DNA of 64,000 nucleotides. Source: Gracilaria gracilis (lineage: Eukaryota > Rhodophyta > Florideophyceae > Gracilariales > Gracilariaceae). The DNA lies in NCBI GenBank assembly GCA_030374805.1, contig JARGSG010000191.1, forward strand, positions 372,001-436,000, read 5' to 3'. Both the position numbers and the translations under genes were made by a program. The notes beneath the pieces are model-generated. The model was not told the origin of the DNA and made no database searches. It saw nothing but the letters and a program-made list of their open reading frames with translations. This document shows, piece after piece, positions 40,087-50,641 of the stretch; within the stretch, counting starts at the first letter, position 1, and each line of letters begins with the position of its first letter.

Positions 40087-41711
40087 TATAGCGTGGGGTC
40101 GACTGTACCCTTGTAATACTAAGAAGAAATCGTAAGTCAATAATGAAGGCGAACAGGAAAGCGCATTGGTTGACCACAACTCTCTCTTCCTCTTCCTTAT
40201 GAAGTTGAATATCTAACAAAACCTTTTCAACATCCAGTATGGGAGAACTATCGATAGTTCTCGTCCCCCAGAAATGTCAGGAAGTTTCATGGCTAGGTGC
40301 TCTCAGTCAGTCATGCGGGACGAGCTCTTCACGCCTTACCCGTTTGCTGAAACATCCATCATGGTCGGATAGTATGATATGGTCCACAGTCAAATAGTCT
40401 CACAATCCTTCCTTCCTTCCTTCCTTCTAGTATCTCTCTCTTCAGGGGGCTGATCCGTGTCACAACTCCACTGCGACCAGTTTCTGCTATCGCATAGAAA
40501 GCGCAGAGCTTCATGCGGGAAACTCAAAAAGCAAAGCGAAACAGCCCTTCGGCAGCAGAATGGAACGAGCAAAAAAAAGGCCACGGATAGCGTAGCGTGC
40601 ATGACACGGTTATCCGTATTGGAAGTCGTCTGTTTAAAGTCTGAGATTTGGCATGCACATAACTCTCTCTTCGGGTCAAGTTTAAGCACGGTTCGATACA
40701 GTAATCGGTTCCTGCTGCCGTAGTACGCCTATCGTCTGCCATTACCGCGCTTTGCGTGGATGGAGAGATTAGCCGGATAGATTTTCTGGCTCGTCATCAT
40801 ACTCTAACATCAACGAAGGGTTCACCGCCATCTTTTACTCTTCGTCGAGTCTAAACGAAATTCTACTTGTTCTAGTTTTGTTTCCGCTTCTCGTTGAGCC
40901 GAAATCAGTTCTGTGTCACTTTCGACCGTGAACCTTGACTGAAACTCCTTCCTTAATGTCAGACAGTCTTGATCGCAGGCATACTTTGACATATTGATGA
41001 AATGGCGTGTTTTGAGAAGTGCGAAAAGGGTGATGCGATGTTCACTCATATCCTCACTGATTCGGCCCACCCCCCTCTATGACTGCTGGGATTCTCTCTT
41101 TTCGAAAGATGTCGCGTGTAGCCGGGGTTCAAGATCGAAAAATACATGTTCGTAAGCCAGGAGGGACGGTGGAGTTGAGTAATGGTAGGGTGCTCAGTTT
41201 TTCTAGTCTGTTTATAAAGCAAGCAAGTTTCTCAAGTCGGTGTTGGTTTTCTGCGTCGGCAACAAGCTTCGCTTCCCAATCCCCCTCAAGCGAAGGAGAA
41301 ATGGAAACGAGAGGGTGTTTAATCTATCTCTATGAAGATGACAGTTGACGACGGGGAAGTTGAGCATCAGAAAGATTGAAGATACACGAACAAGTCAACA
41401 ACAGGCATCCATGGTGACACCGGAGTAATTCTGCGTGAGAATGAGTTTCTAGTTGAGTCTTTTACAACGTCGAAGTGATGGGTTGCATCGCACACGAAAT
41501 GAAGAGCGAGAGGGGGGTAAGAGCGAGAGAGAGAGAGGGAGATGGAGAGAAAGAAGGAGAGAAGTAGCAAATCCAACTTGCATACACTCGTTGACGTACT
41601 TCCGGCGCAGCTCCACAACTAATGAATAGTAGGAACCAAGCGGAAGACGACGTCAAAGCGTATTTTCATTAGTATAGAACAGCGAAATTCCATTGAACGG
41701 CTCATACGTCT
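40087..41711. other. intergenic with possible unresolved minus-strand gene
   Basis: A (CCTT)n run lies at about 40407-40427 and a purine-rich (GAGA)n tract at about 41522-41540. Minus-strand frames at 41349-41148 and 41049-40822 look protein-like (see separate entry). Nothing else recognised. Confidence 0.4.
40822..41349 (-). CDS. possible two-exon small helical protein (tentative)
   Basis: On the minus strand an open stretch of about 65 codons ending near 41148 contains GDWEAKLVADAENQHRLEKL and continues helix-like; from an ATG at 41049 a second 75-codon frame contains QREAETKLEQVEFRLDSTKS. Both have amphipathic, coiled-coil-like character, suggesting two exons of one gene, but I could not find donor and acceptor sites that join them in phase. 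Could also be chance. Confidence 0.25.
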
Positions 41712-41990
41712 TCAGTCATGTTTTTCATGAATGCGTTCGCATTGTCCACAAAGATTCCAAACACTACGACCCTCTTCATTCTCGATCTGATAAACAAGTT
41801 TCTTCTTGCATTTCTTACGCTTTCCGTTCTTATCCGTAGCACGTAGAAAAGCTCCGCAACGTTCTGTCGTATGTTTAGAACGCCTCATTCCACATTGAGC
41901 GCATTGGCCATTTTGAAACACGCGTTCTCCAGTCTTGAGGTCTGGCTCGGAGCAAGTAATGTATAGCGGACGACACTGTTGGTTTACCAT
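41712..41990 (-). CDS. small Cys-rich putative zinc-binding protein
   Basis: 92 residues, ATG at 41990. Contains CAQCGMRRSKHTTERC, a basic stretch KNGKRKKCKKK and a final CGQC pair, spacing suggestive of one or two zinc sites. No family recognised. The ordered Cys pattern argues for a real gene. An upstream exon cannot be excluded. Confidence 0.5.
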   Translation of the reverse strand: MVNQQCRPLYITCSEPDLKTGERVFQNGQCAQCGMRRSKHTTERCGAFLRATDKNGKRKKCKKKLVYQIENEEGRSVWNLCGQCERIHEKHD

Positions 41991-42682
41991 TTCCTGCTTT
42001 GTCCGCGATGGAGGTCAGTCGAAGGCGGGAGAGGCCAGTGCTGCTGGAAGTGTGGCCCTATTGCAACACAACGTAGATATCATATATTGTACCTGGGTGG
42101 CGCAAACTCGAATGCACGAAGGTTTCACAAGAAAGGCATGTTTTCCAAGTTTCTACAAGCCGAAGGGTAGCGTTCCTACCGTTGGTACCTGTACCGTTGT
42201 ACAGAGTGGACAACCCTTCCCTGGTTTTCCATGGAACGCCATTTTTCAAAAATAGTTTCTTGGCGAGCCTTTTGCAATTTTTTATGCATGATATAATTAC
42301 TAACACAATTCATTTCCCAGCTATGGATTAGAGTTCATGCAAGTGTATGAAAGATGAGTTGAGCTATTGTATCTACGTATCTACCCCTGTACCTCGATTT
42401 CTCGATCCCCAATGGCTACCGCTTGCAATTATGTTTGCGATAGGTTTCTCGGGTGAAGCTGGTTAGGCTCAAGTTGGTGCGCTCATTCAACTAGGATCAT
42501 CTGAGCATTGTCCGTATGACTCCCAGAGTAGCATCGAGCCAGTCCGTTTGGAGTCAAACCTTTTGATTATACCGCCACTAGCTAGGAACCGCCACATATA
42601 TGCTGCAGCCACACAGCCCCACAACAGTTTGACCCATCAAGCGTATTCCTCAGCTTCAACGGTACAGTGACATATACAGACT
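41991..42682. other. intergenic upstream of MFS transporter
   Basis: At 42166-42196 a variant of the dispersed motif (GGGTAGCGTTCCTACC) runs into GTTGGTACCTGTACCG. No gene recognised. Confidence 0.45.
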
Positions 42683-44344
42683 ATGGCAACGGCCGCAGAA
42701 ATCTCCCCACTGCTGCCAGCGAATTCACAAGCAGTCAACTGTGGCAGCGATAGCAAACGACCCAGCAAGCAAATTCTCTTTGATGAACCGCAAATTGCAA
42801 AATGCCCACGTCTCAAGGAATGTATGCAGAACCTTTTGTCACCAAGTGGACTGGGTCATCCGATACATCATCATCTTCAATCGCCATCCTTACTTTTTCA
42901 AATAGAACGTTCTTTGGAAAAGGGTCTCTCGTTCCTTGTTGACAAAGTCCGATTGTTACGGTTGTTTCCGAAGAACGATGAGGAAAAGCATCAGGTCGAT
43001 CCAACTCGGGTGTTTGTCCACATCACTTTCGGTCTTGCAATTCTAACAATGCTCGCGATGACAACCGTGAGTCCTACAGTAGTACTCTACATGAATCACG
43101 TGAACTTCACGTCTTCGACCAATATCACCCCGTACGTTGTGGCATCTGCTCTTTCTTCAGCAGTTCCAATTGCATCCAATGTCATATTCGGTCGAGTCGC
43201 ATCATCCATAGGTCCAGCAAATGCTCTTGCTATAATTGCCTTTACGGCTGCTGTAGGAATCGGTCTTGTTCTCGCTGTTCGTTCAACTCTATTGGTTTTC
43301 TTCATTGGCTACGCTCTGTACGCCGCCTCCAATTCAATGCGTATTATCCGTCTTTCGATACTATCTCAGATCGTACCGGAGAATAAGCGCACGACTGTTC
43401 TTGCTACACATGCTCTGATGACTCCAGTTGGGGCGCTTTTGGGACCCATTACGTGGATTGCATTGTCGAGATATCAGGGTTCATTGCAGTATGGCCAGTT
43501 TGTTATCGATAGGTTTTCACTTGCCTACTTCCTTGCATTTGCTATTTTGGTATCCATTGGATTGTTGGCAGCAGTTGCCCTTCGGAAACTACCAACAACA
43601 GAAGGGCATCAATCTACCCAGAGCTATGATGAACCGACAGAAGTGTTGGTTCATCAACCAGATGGGTCGGATATCATTGTTTCTATTAATGAATTTCGCG
43701 CACGGGTATTTGGGTACTTCTGCGCGATTATGCTCTGTGTGAACATGAGCTCTGGTATTTACATGACGGCTTTCCAGCCTATTCTAGTTAACGAGTTTCA
43801 GGTCACTGACGCAAAACTTGGCCTCGTTTTCGAAATCATTGCTGTTTTCGCTATCGTTCCACCATTGCTCGTGGCGTTTTTATCTCGGTATGTGATGGAT
43901 CGCCACATAATGGTGATTGGTTTGGGATCAAAGCTTATTGGTATGATTCTGTTTCTGCCCATATTCGGGCCTGTTCGTGAATGGCAAGTTATTATTGGTT
44001 TTATGCTTATCATCAAGGCCTCGATATTCTTTTCCACAGCATCAATGAGTCTCTTCACAAAGGTTTTGGGAAGTCTTAGCAATAGCGCACTGATTGGTCT
44101 TCTAGCGAGCGGGAGCAGTGTCGGACCGGCCGTTGCTCAATTGCTTGTTAGCGACCATATCGTGCAGTTTTTCGGCGGCTATAAGTTTGCGCTGTTTTCT
44201 CTTCCCGCAATCATTGGAATGCTAATGATTTTGTACCCGCATTTCTGGGAGCGACTAAATCCGAACTGCCCCTTTGTCAGACAGATTGCGCAACAACTCA
44301 TAGCCGCTCGTACCCGGTTTGAAAAGAGTGGCAATGAAGCCTAG
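42683..44344 (+). CDS. major facilitator superfamily transporter
   Basis: 553 residues, single exon, ATG at 42683. A cytoplasmic N-terminus of about 110 residues is followed by about 12 hydrophobic helices in two bundles separated by a hydrophilic loop (about residues 300-345). The loop after helix 4 (IRLSILSQIVPENKRTTVLA) fits the MFS pattern. The N-terminal length and SPX-like absence give no substrate. An intracellular (vacuolar/lysosomal, MFSD8-type) carrier is one possibility, but this is inference. Confidence 0.82.
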   Translation: MATAAEISPLLPANSQAVNCGSDSKRPSKQILFDEPQIAKCPRLKECMQNLLSPSGLGHPIHHHLQSPSLLFQIERSLEKGLSFLVDKVRLLRLFPKNDEEKHQVDPTRVFVHITFGLAILTMLAMTTVSPTVVLYMNHVNFTSSTNITPYVVASALSSAVPIASNVIFGRVASSIGPANALAIIAFTAAVGIGLVLAVRSTLLVFFIGYALYAASNSMRIIRLSILSQIVPENKRTTVLATHALMTPVGALLGPITWIALSRYQGSLQYGQFVIDRFSLAYFLAFAILVSIGLLAAVALRKLPTTEGHQSTQSYDEPTEVLVHQPDGSDIIVSINEFRARVFGYFCAIMLCVNMSSGIYMTAFQPILVNEFQVTDAKLGLVFEIIAVFAIVPPLLVAFLSRYVMDRHIMVIGLGSKLIGMILFLPIFGPVREWQVIIGFMLIIKASIFFSTASMSLFTKVLGSLSNSALIGLLASGSSVGPAVAQLLVSDHIVQFFGGYKFALFSLPAIIGMLMILYPHFWERLNPNCPFVRQIAQQLIAARTRFEKSGNEA

Positions 44345-45339
44345 GCGCAGAACGGAATGGAGAATGCAACTATTTTGGGGGTTTTAATGACAGGAAGCAC
44401 TTCACTTTTGTTGTGCGGAAGACATATCTTCATATCTATTGATCACACTACAGAGATACTCAGAACGCTTTCTGTTCTGATGAGTTTAGGGTTTTGAGTC
44501 TCAGTCGCCCATACATTTTGCTGAAGAGCAAAGAATGGCGGTGAAAGGCCTGCAGATAGTTGAAGCTGTGAACGCTGTAAGTGTAAATTCACAAGTGATC
44601 CACGAATTGGGAGCCTGCAGTCTTCAAACAATCTCTCGACGGAGGAATGTTGTCTGTTGTTTGTCAGAAGCTGAAAAAATGATCCACGCTGGACATATGA
44701 CTACAGAGAGATCTCACTTGGTAGAGGCTATGAAGGTTTGGAAATCCGCCATGTAGAGTCTCGCTCATTTAAATGGCAACCTCTCACAGCTTCGACACAG
44801 CTTCTGCATAGTACGGAACACTTTTCAACTGATCTGTGGCCCATTCCTTGCTAACACGACAGGAGTCGCATAGCTTCTTGGAACGAATAGCTACTGTCAC
44901 TGACGGTAGTTCCCAAAGCTGGAATGCATCAACTCTGTATCTGTGACAGCCTGATCTTCGAAGGCGTCACCGCCCGAAGAGTTTCTCGATTATGACCTCG
45001 TCCGACTTTTTGTTTGAACTCCATGACCATACTTCTGGGTGACTTGTGGGTATTCAAATATAGAAGAGAAAGCATCACAGGGTTCATCTACCAAACTAAT
45101 TGGCTTATTTCACGGTTTGCCATGCCATAATATTCTCTTCCTTGATCGTTTGGTCTCCTATGCTTCAGAAAGCATTGGGAGCTGTCGGCATTGCGTGCAA
45201 ATCCAGTGGACCCAACCCGATGCCAGACTGTAAGTTACCAGTGGTACAAAATATATTCGATAGCCTCAAATCTCCGGAACAAGATGCTATTGATGGGGTT
45301 TCAGTTGTATGCCATATTGCTATATTTTGAAACAGGTTG
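44345..45339. other. intergenic
   Basis: A 73-codon ATG frame at 44535-44756 has no recognisable feature and is not called. No repeat or RNA gene seen. Confidence 0.4.
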
Positions 45340-46128
45340 CTATGTTTCTTCTTCGTTCTCCTGAAAAGTAGCATTGTGCACAACGTCTACAACATCAGCA
45401 TGGTTATCCAGTGCAGACAACAGCCTCTCAAACTTGACGGCTGGCTCGTCTGTGAGAGAGACGACGCTCTTTGGTTCAAGATTTTCTAAGGAGACTATCT
45501 TGTGGTCGTCCAAATGTGCGAATTTGTGTACAAGAGCACTTTTCAAACGTCCCCTTTCTTTCATCGCCGCGCATGAGAATTCCAAGATGCCGTTATCGCT
45601 GACGTCTACATCATCTGCCCCTTGATCAATGCCAAACATGATTATATCGTCAAGATAAGCCTTGTCAAAGTCATTTAGAACAACAGTATGGCGTCTGGAG
45701 AACATCCATGCAGCTCTACCCAATTCCCCTCCAGCACGCGATATTAGAGAACGCATTTCTCCAGCCACCGCATTTCGCCTTGAAGCGGATGCACGGACGA
45801 GTAAGCCGGCACCGCCAGGAAAAACACCCTCGAACAGAATTGTATCGTTTGGAGAGCCATCTCTATCGAACGTGTTCAACGCTCGCTCAATCCGCTGCTT
45901 CGGCATCGAAGCCTTCCGCGCAGTTTCTAGAGCATGCGCAAGCCGCGGGTTTTTCGAAGGGTCTCTTTCGCCATCAGCAGACTTGATTGCAGCGTATATG
46001 TCGCGCGAGAGCTTCTGAAATGTGGTCTGTCGCTGAGCGTCAACACGAGCTTTGCGATGCTTGACGTTATGGTAGTGGGAATGACCGGCAAGGGAGCGTG
46101 AGAAGACTCGCAAACTAGGCCACGTCAT
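45340..46128 (-). CDS. TACO1: TACO1/YebC-family mitochondrial translation activator
   Basis: 262 residues, ATG at 46128. After a short Arg/Ser-rich leader (MTWPSLRVFSRSL), likely a mitochondrial presequence, comes the YebC signature AGHSHYHNVKHRKARVDAQR, then domain II (FEGVFPGGAGLLVRASA) and domain III to the end. YebC proteins aid ribosomes in translating difficult (proline-rich) stretches; human TACO1 does so for mitochondrial COX1. Length matches the family. Divergent from ISY1. Confidence 0.93.
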   Translation of the reverse strand: MTWPSLRVFSRSLAGHSHYHNVKHRKARVDAQRQTTFQKLSRDIYAAIKSADGERDPSKNPRLAHALETARKASMPKQRIERALNTFDRDGSPNDTILFEGVFPGGAGLLVRASASRRNAVAGEMRSLISRAGGELGRAAWMFSRRHTVVLNDFDKAYLDDIIMFGIDQGADDVDVSDNGILEFSCAAMKERGRLKSALVHKFAHLDDHKIVSLENLEPKSVVSLTDEPAVKFERLLSALDNHADVVDVVHNATFQENEEET

Positions 46129-46588
46129 CCTAGTTTACTGGCTTTCGCGGGGCAAGTTTTGAACTAGCAGATGAGTGGACAGCGGAACTGGAAGCATTGC
46201 TTTCTCCTATAGAGATACAGCGGTAGATATATGCTGTCCTAGTTTAGCGAACGTTTGTCAGTTTTACTCACTGTGCACCGATGGTCGAGCCAATGTACTT
46301 GCCAGCATGCATGCCTAGCTAGAGGGTTTCTATTAGAAAAATTCTAGCAGAAACCTCGAATGGAAAACCCAAAAATTAAGCGGATCATTTCAAGACCATT
46401 TCTGTCGCGACTGCCTTCGGTTTCTCGCAGAACAGACGCGTTCCTAGAGATACTGCCCTCTGGCTCCCTGGTCTCCTTCAGACGGTCGCGGCGCGTCCCT
46501 GAAAATTTGCGGCACCCCGGAACGCTCAGTCACAGCCCACTTCAAATCGCGACGAAATAATTTGCTACCAAGAGAAGCTCTTTGAAGG
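46129..46588. promoter_or_regulatory. divergent promoter region TACO1 / ISY1
   Basis: 460 bp between start codons. A 66-codon frame at 46360-46560 is probably leader sequence. Short palindrome TTCTATTAGAAAAATTCTAG around 46327-46346. No further element recognised. Confidence 0.4.
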
Positions 46589-47374
46589 ATGGCGCGCAAC
46601 GAAGAAAAGGCTCAGTCTATGCTGAGTCGCTATCTTCGCAGCAAGCAAGAGACATCCGGATCACGTCAGAGACGACCCTACCTGTCAACGCTCTGTGATG
46701 ATGTCGATGAGGCCGAGAAATGGCGTTTACAGGTTCTAAGTGACATCCGTCGACTGGCCGAAGAGATCCAGAACCCCGGGTTGGACGACGAGCGTGTGCG
46801 CGAACTGAATGATAACATCAACAAATTGATACGAGAACGAGGACACTGGGAAAGACGGATTCGATTCTTGGGGGGTAGAGATTATGGGAGAAAGAAAGTT
46901 CACATCGTGGATGAGACTGTGGTCGAACATAATGGATACTTCTATTTTGGGGAGGCTAAACGGCTGCCTGGCGTTAAGGAATTGTTAGCAGCCAAAGAGC
47001 AGCGACGACGGGAAGCGCTAGATGACGAGGGCCTGCAACAGAGAATGAAGCAGTTGTACAATCGCGTTAATGACGAATATTACGGAAAGAAGGATGAAGC
47101 AAATGATGAAGAACTGCTCGAGATTGAGAAAAACGCCGAGCATGACGCAAGAGCTAGTTTGATTGAAGAATGGGAGAAACAAAGTAGTAGATCAAAAGAT
47201 GAAGCTTGGGATGATAGCTATCTTAAATTTATAGGACAGAAGGTTGAGGATAAGTTTAACGAAGAAGAAAGAATGCAAGCATTGACACTAGAAAGAAAGA
47301 AACTAGAAGCATTGGAACAACTTGAAACAGGAGCTTTACATGCTCGGAGCAAACGAGACAACGAACAGGGCTGA
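46589..47374 (+). CDS. ISY1: pre-mRNA splicing factor ISY1
   Basis: 261 residues, ATG at 46589 in context AGGATGG. The start MARNEEKAQSMLSRYL, then DEAEKWRLQVLSDIRR, IRERGHWERRIRFLGG and FYFGEAKRLPGVKEL are diagnostic for ISY1. The C-terminal part is acidic coiled coil. ISY1 is a component of the NineTeen/Prp19 complex in the catalytic spliceosome. Convergent with the DUF4050 gene; stops are 26 bp apart. Confidence 0.95.
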   Translation: MARNEEKAQSMLSRYLRSKQETSGSRQRRPYLSTLCDDVDEAEKWRLQVLSDIRRLAEEIQNPGLDDERVRELNDNINKLIRERGHWERRIRFLGGRDYGRKKVHIVDETVVEHNGYFYFGEAKRLPGVKELLAAKEQRRREALDDEGLQQRMKQLYNRVNDEYYGKKDEANDEELLEIEKNAEHDARASLIEEWEKQSSRSKDEAWDDSYLKFIGQKVEDKFNEEERMQALTLERKKLEALEQLETGALHARSKRDNEQG

Positions 47375-47400
47375 AGGACAAAAAAAAGTACAAATGATGT

Positions 47401-47733
47401 CTACAAAACCAATCTTCGAACTTCATTAAGCCTGGGGATAAATTCCGAAAGCGGTACAGGTCTGGGTAAAGAAGGGCATCCAGAATTGACAAGCGTCTTA
47501 TATAGTTCCTCGGTCTCAGAAATCTTCAGCGGCGGGCTTCGCTTCGGTACATGATCAGGCGCAGGGGCGGTCCATTCCTCACGTTGTTTGAGCCATGTTT
47601 GATAGCCGACATTGACAAACGAAGGTTGACATTGTTGTTGTTGTTGAGGTGGTTGATGTGGATGTTGATGTTGTTGGTGCCGCCATTGTGCTTCTTCTGT
47701 GGTGCGTCGCACCTTTCTGGATATGGCATGCAT
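47401..47733 (-). CDS. DUF4050/Gag1-like small protein
   Basis: 110 residues from the ATG at 47733. The order RRTTEEAQWRHQ, FVNVGYQTWLKQREEW, then LYKTLVNSGCPSLPRPVPL is the DUF4050/Gag1 pattern known from fungi and plants. A His/Gln-rich repeat (HQQHQHPHQPPQQQQQ), from a GTT/GAT-type tract at about 47631-47690, interrupts it. The frame remains open upstream to about 48138, but that part is Arg/Pro/Cys-rich and looks like GC-rich leader, so the shorter start is preferred. Function unknown; fission yeast Gag1 regulates amino-acid uptake. Confidence 0.7.
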   Translation of the reverse strand: MHAISRKVRRTTEEAQWRHQQHQHPHQPPQQQQQCQPSFVNVGYQTWLKQREEWTAPAPDHVPKRSPPLKISETEELYKTLVNSGCPSLPRPVPLSEFIPRLNEVRRLVL

Positions 47734-49058
47734 GAGAATGCGCAAACAAGAGGCGCGCTTCGGCGCGGAGCGTGATGGAGGTGTGCCAGAGTTAAACGTC
47801 GACGATGAAGCGGTACTGAAAGTAAACGCCCTGCGTCTGGAAGGGATACGGAGAAAGCTCTGATGAGGCGTGATTTTGAAGAAGTGTGGCGGGAAAGGGC
47901 GATGTGGGCGACGGCAAAGCGGGAGCGTGTTGGAGAAGGGGCGGAGGAACGAACACGGCGCGGAGCAAGCGGGAGCGAACGGACGGGCGTTGAAGAGAGC
48001 GAAACGGGAAGCGGGTGAGGCTCTGAGTGCGTAAAACGTAAAAAACGTGCCAAACTCGCGCGCACGCGCGCACATGCGCGGCGGTGGAGCAGATTGCACG
48101 AGGTCGCTTCCTCGCCAATAGGCGCATTGTTTGCACATGCAAGGCACAACGGCGGAGGCGCGCGTCAGTCGTTAAACGAGTACCAACCGCACCGAGAAAA
48201 GGCGTCCGTCCGTGCTCGCGCTTGCAGTGGCACCTGCACGCTCCGTTACAACGAGATGGCGTACGACGGCTTGTCGCGCACGCGCACGCAAATTTGTCGT
48301 TGCACGCGCGGCGCCTATACACTACTGGCGACCATTCACACTGCGCGAGCTGCCATGCCGTCAGGCTTAGTCAGCCTCCCGTCAGCCTGCCTGCCGCCTA
48401 CCCACACAAGGGAGCTTCTCCCATGAGCAGGCACATGCCGTTCATCGACGTAGAAACGCATGCAACACAGCCACGCTCCGCAGTCCAACTTTACATTTCG
48501 TCGTACCAAGGGTAAAAAGCTAGAACGCTACCAACAGTAACGCTACGCGCCTGATCCGAGCGCTTGCCGTGTCGGCAAGTTCAGCAAACGGACGCGCCAA
48601 CAGCATTCATCGAATGCTCGAAAATGTATGTATCAGCCCCTATCTCAATGCTCACCGTTGCATCCATCCTCCACTTGCACGCTCCATGCTTCCAACGTGC
48701 AAGCTAGCGCGAGAAACTCGGCAATCATACATGCTTGTGCAGGTCGAAGAACCGCTGGTTTCAATTGCAAAGGCAGGTAGGGGCGCTAGGAACGTTAACC
48801 CCCTTCGCCCCTTTGCCAACGGTAAAACGCTAACGCTACCTGTAGCGTTTTACCCTTGGCACAGAACTTGCCATCGCAGTAGATAGTGTTATAGAGACTC
48901 GAAAAACAAGAGCACAGCACCGCGATCAGGCAAACAGGCGCCGGACATGATGTCCGCAGGAGGCGATTATTTTAACGGCGCGTTCACAAATGCGCCATGC
49001 ATAGCTCACACATCACACACGTAATAAACGCTTTACACAGTCTTAAGCAGTTAAATAG
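47734..49058. other. intergenic, GC-rich, with large motif hairpin
   Basis: Contains a GCGC/GCAC-rich tract (about 48058-48080), a motif copy at 48506-48532 and the best hairpin of the dispersed family at 48816-48859. Many long overlapping frames in 47.8-48.5 kb are due to high GC and not called. Confidence 0.5.
48816..48859. repeat. hairpin of the dispersed motif family
   Basis: GGTAAAACGCTA faces TAGCGTTTTACC across ACGCTACCTG, with outer CCAA and TTGG completing the arms; the right arm is the exact complement of the motif at 37882-37899. Confidence 0.85.
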
Positions 49059-49978
49059 CTAACACGCACAGCTTTCTTCCGTGCCCTTTCCATTGATATC
49101 CACCGTGTTGTCCGGCATACTTTTCACGCACGCAAACGCAAACGCAAACACAAACACCAACACATTGCGGTCAGGTCAGCTTCCTCGCCACTTTGTCCAC
49201 TCGCCAGCGCTTGGTGCAATACGTACAAGTCATCGTCTTGTTCGCCCCTTCTTAATGCCGCCCTAGCTACCGCCTCGAACGCAGCCTCCACGTTAATGTC
49301 GTCCATGGCGCTCGTCTCGAACAGCGGCAACGGGTTCACCCTGTTCGCCGCACACCATTCCTGCGCCTTTTTCGTCGAAACCTGCATCGCAAACACACCC
49401 ACCCATTCAGTCAGTCTTTCTCGCAATTCAAACTTGTCCGCTAACGCTCAAATAAACATTGTGTACACGCACCGCTCGCGCTCGATCTACGACGTCCACT
49501 TTGTTTCCCATCACAACAAACGGAAATGAATCTGGATCCCTCGGAGCGGCAGACACGAGAAACTCATCCTTCCATGAGTCCAATGCCTCGAATGAACGCG
49601 CGTCAGTCATGTCGTATACCAGTACGCATGCATCCGCGCCGCGGTAAAACGCCGAGCCTAGACTTTGGTACCGTTCCTGTCCGGCTGTGTCCCAGATCTG
49701 AAGGTTCACTGCTTTGTCATCAATGATAACGTCTTTTGGAAAGAAGTCCGCCCCGATTGTAGCTTTGTATTGTTGACTGAATCGGTGTTCTACATATCGT
49801 TCCATCAGCGATGTCTTGCCCACGCTGACGGTTTTGTAACAGACAACCACTCGTTAAAATGTGTTAGTCGCACTATCCAGCTGTCCCCATAAAACGCCCT
49901 TCGCAAATACAGCGGTGGCACTTACCCGCTCTCACCGAGAATCACAATCTTCAGCATCCTCTGTCTCGAATTCCTCAT
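49059..49978 (-). CDS. RAB7: Rab7 small GTPase, three introns
   Basis: Read as complement(join(49059..49119, 49227..49381, 49473..49824, 49926..49978)), 206 residues (human 207). Introns: 49825-49925 (GTAAGT...GTCAG), 49382-49472 (GTGCGT...TGCAG), 49120-49226 (GTACGT...AAAAG). G motifs: GESGVGKT (15-22), Thr40 in [30 protein letters not shown]. The sequences YKATIGADF and [12 protein letters not shown] are Rab7 hallmarks. The tiny last exon supplies GTEESCAC, a C-terminal CxC for double geranylgeranylation. Rab7 directs late endosome to vacuole/lysosome traffic. Intron 3 contains a TTTGCG repeat and stays open as a frame if not spliced. Confidence 0.95.
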
Positions 49979-50641
49979 TTTGGAAACAGTGAAACGTAGT
50001 CCTCACTGCACCCACTCCACAGCAAAAAATAGGCGCCCCGCCGGCGCAAGCAGAAGCCAACCGCGAACGAGTCGCAAGGGTCACGGAGGGTGCAAGTCAC
50101 AAACACTCAAAGCCCTATAAAAAAAGCAAGTGAAAGAGTGGGAAAAGCTTAACAACCACCGTCAACCACGCATCGCCCGTCGCGCTCGAGGGACAAAGTC
50201 TGCCGAGACAATACGCCTTTCACAGTACCTGCCAGTAGACTCGCATCGCAACGAAGTCGCTAGCGGCCGGAGCTGATGAAAAAGGAACTGCGTAAACTTT
50301 GTCCACGCCGCCACAACGGCCCGTGTGTGAGACCACTCGATCGCGACTACGACCCCACCACACGCGCAGCCTTTTTTTCGGGCCCTCTTGCCGCCTCGCC
50401 AGTCTCTCGCGTCGCTTCGCAGCGACACGAGGCACGTAGACGTCATCATGTCGCGACGTGTGTCACCATGTCGCGCTTAAATTGACGTCACCAGCTCTTG
50501 CGGGACCAGCTCTTGCTTCATCGGATCGTCTCGCGCCATGCTTGCATTCTATCTTAGATAACACATGTGTTTTCTTTCTCAACAAGCTCCACACTTTCGT
50601 TTACGTTCGCATCGCTATCATTCCTAATTTCTACCTTTCGT
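49979..50641. other. intergenic, promoter side of RAB7
   Basis: No gene recognised; a repeated phrase ACCAGCTCTTGC occurs twice at about 50488-50516. Confidence 0.4.

Noticed and set aside
47526..48515. Long overlapping frames (up to 207 codons) in the GC-rich region
   Set aside because: Open in several frames at once with Arg/Ala/Pro composition, as expected from GC content; only the DUF4050 part has family motifs.
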